Position numbers and translations under genes: made by a program
The notes under the pieces: generated by a model
Told to the model about the DNA's origin: nothing
Database searches by the model: none
What the model saw: the letters and a program-made list of their open reading frames with translations, nothing else
Shown here: positions 61,620 to 64,000 of the stretch, piece by piece
Layout of the letters: each line of letters begins with the position of its first letter
Position numbering within the stretch: the stretch's first letter is position 1
Assembly (NCBI GenBank): GCA_037903475.1
Contig: JBAJFG010000194.1
Span: forward strand, 62,001 to 126,000
Direction of reading: 5' to 3'
DNA from: Ancylostoma caninum
Taxonomy: Eukaryota; Nematoda; Chromadorea; Rhabditida; Ancylostomatidae
DNA: 64,000 bases

Positions 61620-64000
61620 GGTCATTTTTCTCTACTTTTACTCTCTACCTATCCTACTTGGAATTTCCTGCGAACAGGACGTCTCAGCTTTCTCCCGGTA
61701 TTAATGGAATGATTACAATCGATTTCACGGATCCCTTTCGACTAATTGATTCATTTTTTAGCCTGCTTCTTGGGAGGGCAGTTTGTATTGTGTTGTACAC
61801 TTATATTTTCTCTATTATTCTATGAAGATCTCTATTTTTCTTTCTTCCATCAAGACGTGGATATGTTTCTTTCAGCAAATAACATTGGCGCGAAATCTTT
61901 GATAAAATAAGTCTCGAAGACCATATGTGGCCGTTGTGTGCATATTGGTCATATTGGTTTCATGTTTCGGCGTTGTTGTAACTGAGAAGTTGAGCGTACT
62001 GCTTCGTAGCAGGGTTTTATCATTTGAAAAATCCTTCTCGATGCAACAAGAGGATTGAATCTGCTTTCTAAACTTGCTAAAACACCTTGTGAATGCGTCA
62101 CAGGTCCATTTTTCCAGGTGTACTGCGATGTACCTGGAAGGGGTTAGCAACCGAGCCTTACGATTGGTTGACTCATGCTATCGCAAAGCTTGAATGTGCC
62201 TCTTTTCCTAGATGGGTACAAATTTAACCGTCCCAGTATTTCAAGCCACATCATTTTGAAGATTGAATGGAAACAGAACTCCACGTTGAAGGTGTCTGGT
62301 CAGTCTAGTTCGTCGGCATAAAGAAAAAAAAAAGAGGGTTCAGGGAAAAAAGAGGATGGAGACCAGTGTCCACACATAATTTCCGCTATTGTCGTGGCAA
62401 ATAAGCCTTAAGTCAATAACTTTATTATCCTGCCTGACGGTTCGACTCGGTCGCTGTCTTAGTAGGTTTGGGGTGGCCCTTAGACTCCATAATGCAAATA
62501 TGTGTTCTAAACCTCTAAGCGTCTTTCTCGTCTGTCGGCAAACGGCAAAAAAAAACGTCCATCAAAAAATTACAAATTGCCATTACAAAAATAAGTGAAG
62601 AAACATTTTTTTCAGAGTCAAATAGTAGCAGAACTGTCAGACTTGCCAAATTCTCTCTTCTTATCAGATAATTCTGAAAGTCATCTGATGAGAATATACA
62701 AGCGTTTGCTATTTAATCGCTAAGATGAGAAACAGGGATAATTGTAGAAGATGTACAACATCGTTTGTAAATTTCCTGCTAGTATCAGAAGTTAGATGAC
62801 CAGATTGAATTCCGAAAGGATCAACCAAAAGTCTAGAAGATCTTGAGCTGCTCATTCCAAGAACTTAAAACATATACGCGTGAAAATAAGATTAAACTGG
62901 CATCAAATGATAAAATGATGCGAGTTGTTGGAAGAATGTTGGACTTCTTTCACCCTATTATTGGGTGTCAAAATTAGACTTTACACCAACACTGGAGATC
63001 AACAGCTCGAGATATTTCAGAAACCTGAATTCGATCTGATCCAACCTCAGTAGCCATGACAGATTCCAGCGCAGGAAGTGCGTTGGGTTCGGGTACAAGG
63101 AATTATCTACATTTGTTTATGTGGAGCTAGGTGCTCCAGGTGCAGAAAACTGAGGCTGTTGTATTGTCTTGAACAGTGCCAGCAAACAAGACCATGACGA
63201 AATAAGACCGGCAAAAGTAAGTGTGGGCGTGCATTTGAGCCAGAGATTACATGGATGTCGGAAGCGACGCTGCAGAGATGGAAGGCTTCTTCCCGAAAGA
63301 GGCGGGGCAGCAACTCATGGTATAACAAGGATTAGCACAGGACGGTCCATAGCCGAAGAAATATCGAGGAGGGGAAAAACCAGCAAAAGCAACAATTTTC
63401 CCGCTGCACGTGAACATCAAAGTGATAACGTTGTTTTTGAAGCATCGTGCCGTGAAACGACCATGTACAACCGATATGACGACACTCCTCACAAAGAACT
63501 TGGGCGTTCGAGAGTGATATGCAGGTGTCGGTTGAGTGAGCGGCAGCGCGGCGCAACCAGGAAATTGCGCCTGCCCCCAGGTACACGATTAAGGCGCTCG
63601 AGGATGGATGTATAGGAAGTGGTGCCCCGCTGGGCTCTGCGACACTCAGCATAGCAAAAATTGATGGGTGGAGAGCTGGACAAACGTCTCACAAAGCGCC
63701 AAGCACTTTCTCAAAGAATAACTGGACTTCGAGGTTTTTGGAGTACGAGTAAACGAAGCATACAATAAAAGCTGAAAAGCTGGAAGCCGAGCGATTTCCG
63801 CGAGGATCGGATGTCTTATACGTTCCACCGCCTGCGTCGTCCGGATCATTCCTCTTCAGTGTATGCAAGGACGTGAGGGAGAGAGTTTGTTCTGGATAGT
63901 GTAGGTGCAAATGAAGACAATCTTGGATCACATCTGACCCTGGGCAATTTTTTATATCGAGTTATACGTAGGGGTACAATTTGTGCACGTGAGTTGTGGA
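61620..64000. other. Anonymous stretch to the window end
   Basis: No gene recognised. The most notable frames are 63169-63615 (plus, 148 codons, Arg-rich) and minus-strand shadows of the same DNA. A donor-like AAAAG then TAAGTGTG at about 63214 hints at an exon but nothing confirms it. Confidence 0.35.

Overview
This window looks like a chromosomal piece of a clade V parasitic nematode, most likely an Ancylostoma-like hookworm. The evidence is one large conserved gene cut into many small exons with TTTCAG-type acceptors, and transposon families (an RTE-type LINE, a tRNA-derived SINE, small hAT and foldback MITEs, a mariner) arranged as I know them from strongylid genomes. The species call is inference.

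Layout. 1-1.5 kb: anonymous DNA with a short palindromic repeat. 1.5-5.7 kb: a transposon graveyard holding a tRNA-derived SINE, a broken RTE LINE split by a 1,252-bp hAT-like element with a perfect 8-bp target duplication, a 33-bp fragment of the U2 snRNA 5' end, and a 5'-truncated CR1-like LINE with a CATA tail. 5.7-9.6 kb: no recognisable gene, two foldback repeats. 9.6-23.6 kb (minus strand): a complete plasma-membrane Ca2+-ATPase (PMCA/mca family). I could resolve it into 27 coding exons that join in frame into 1,152 codons plus a stop, with every P-type ATPase signature and a calmodulin-binding segment. Its introns host an LTR-retrotransposon integrase fragment, two foldback elements and, in intron 3 on the opposite strand, a spliced two-exon ORF of 166 codons that I do not recognise.

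23.7-64 kb: about 40 kb in which I find no gene I can name. It is intergenic sequence (or very long introns) with dispersed repeats: a foldback family around the motif ACCCTGGGTAATCTC (five copies in the window), an element built from a roughly 20-bp unit GGAAGGACCGCAGCAG (two copies), three hAT MITEs each with its own 8-bp target duplication, a degenerate mariner (54.04-55.23 kb) with TIRs and transposase remnants, and several inverted repeats and simple repeats. A few ORFs (44.70-45.38, 48.51-48.83, 56.97-57.41 kb) are longer or more exon-like than neighbours and are listed with low confidence.

Functionally the only well-supported cellular system is Ca2+ extrusion by the PMCA. The rest is a record of nested transposition, in which target-site duplications and restored reading frames allow insertion order to be read.
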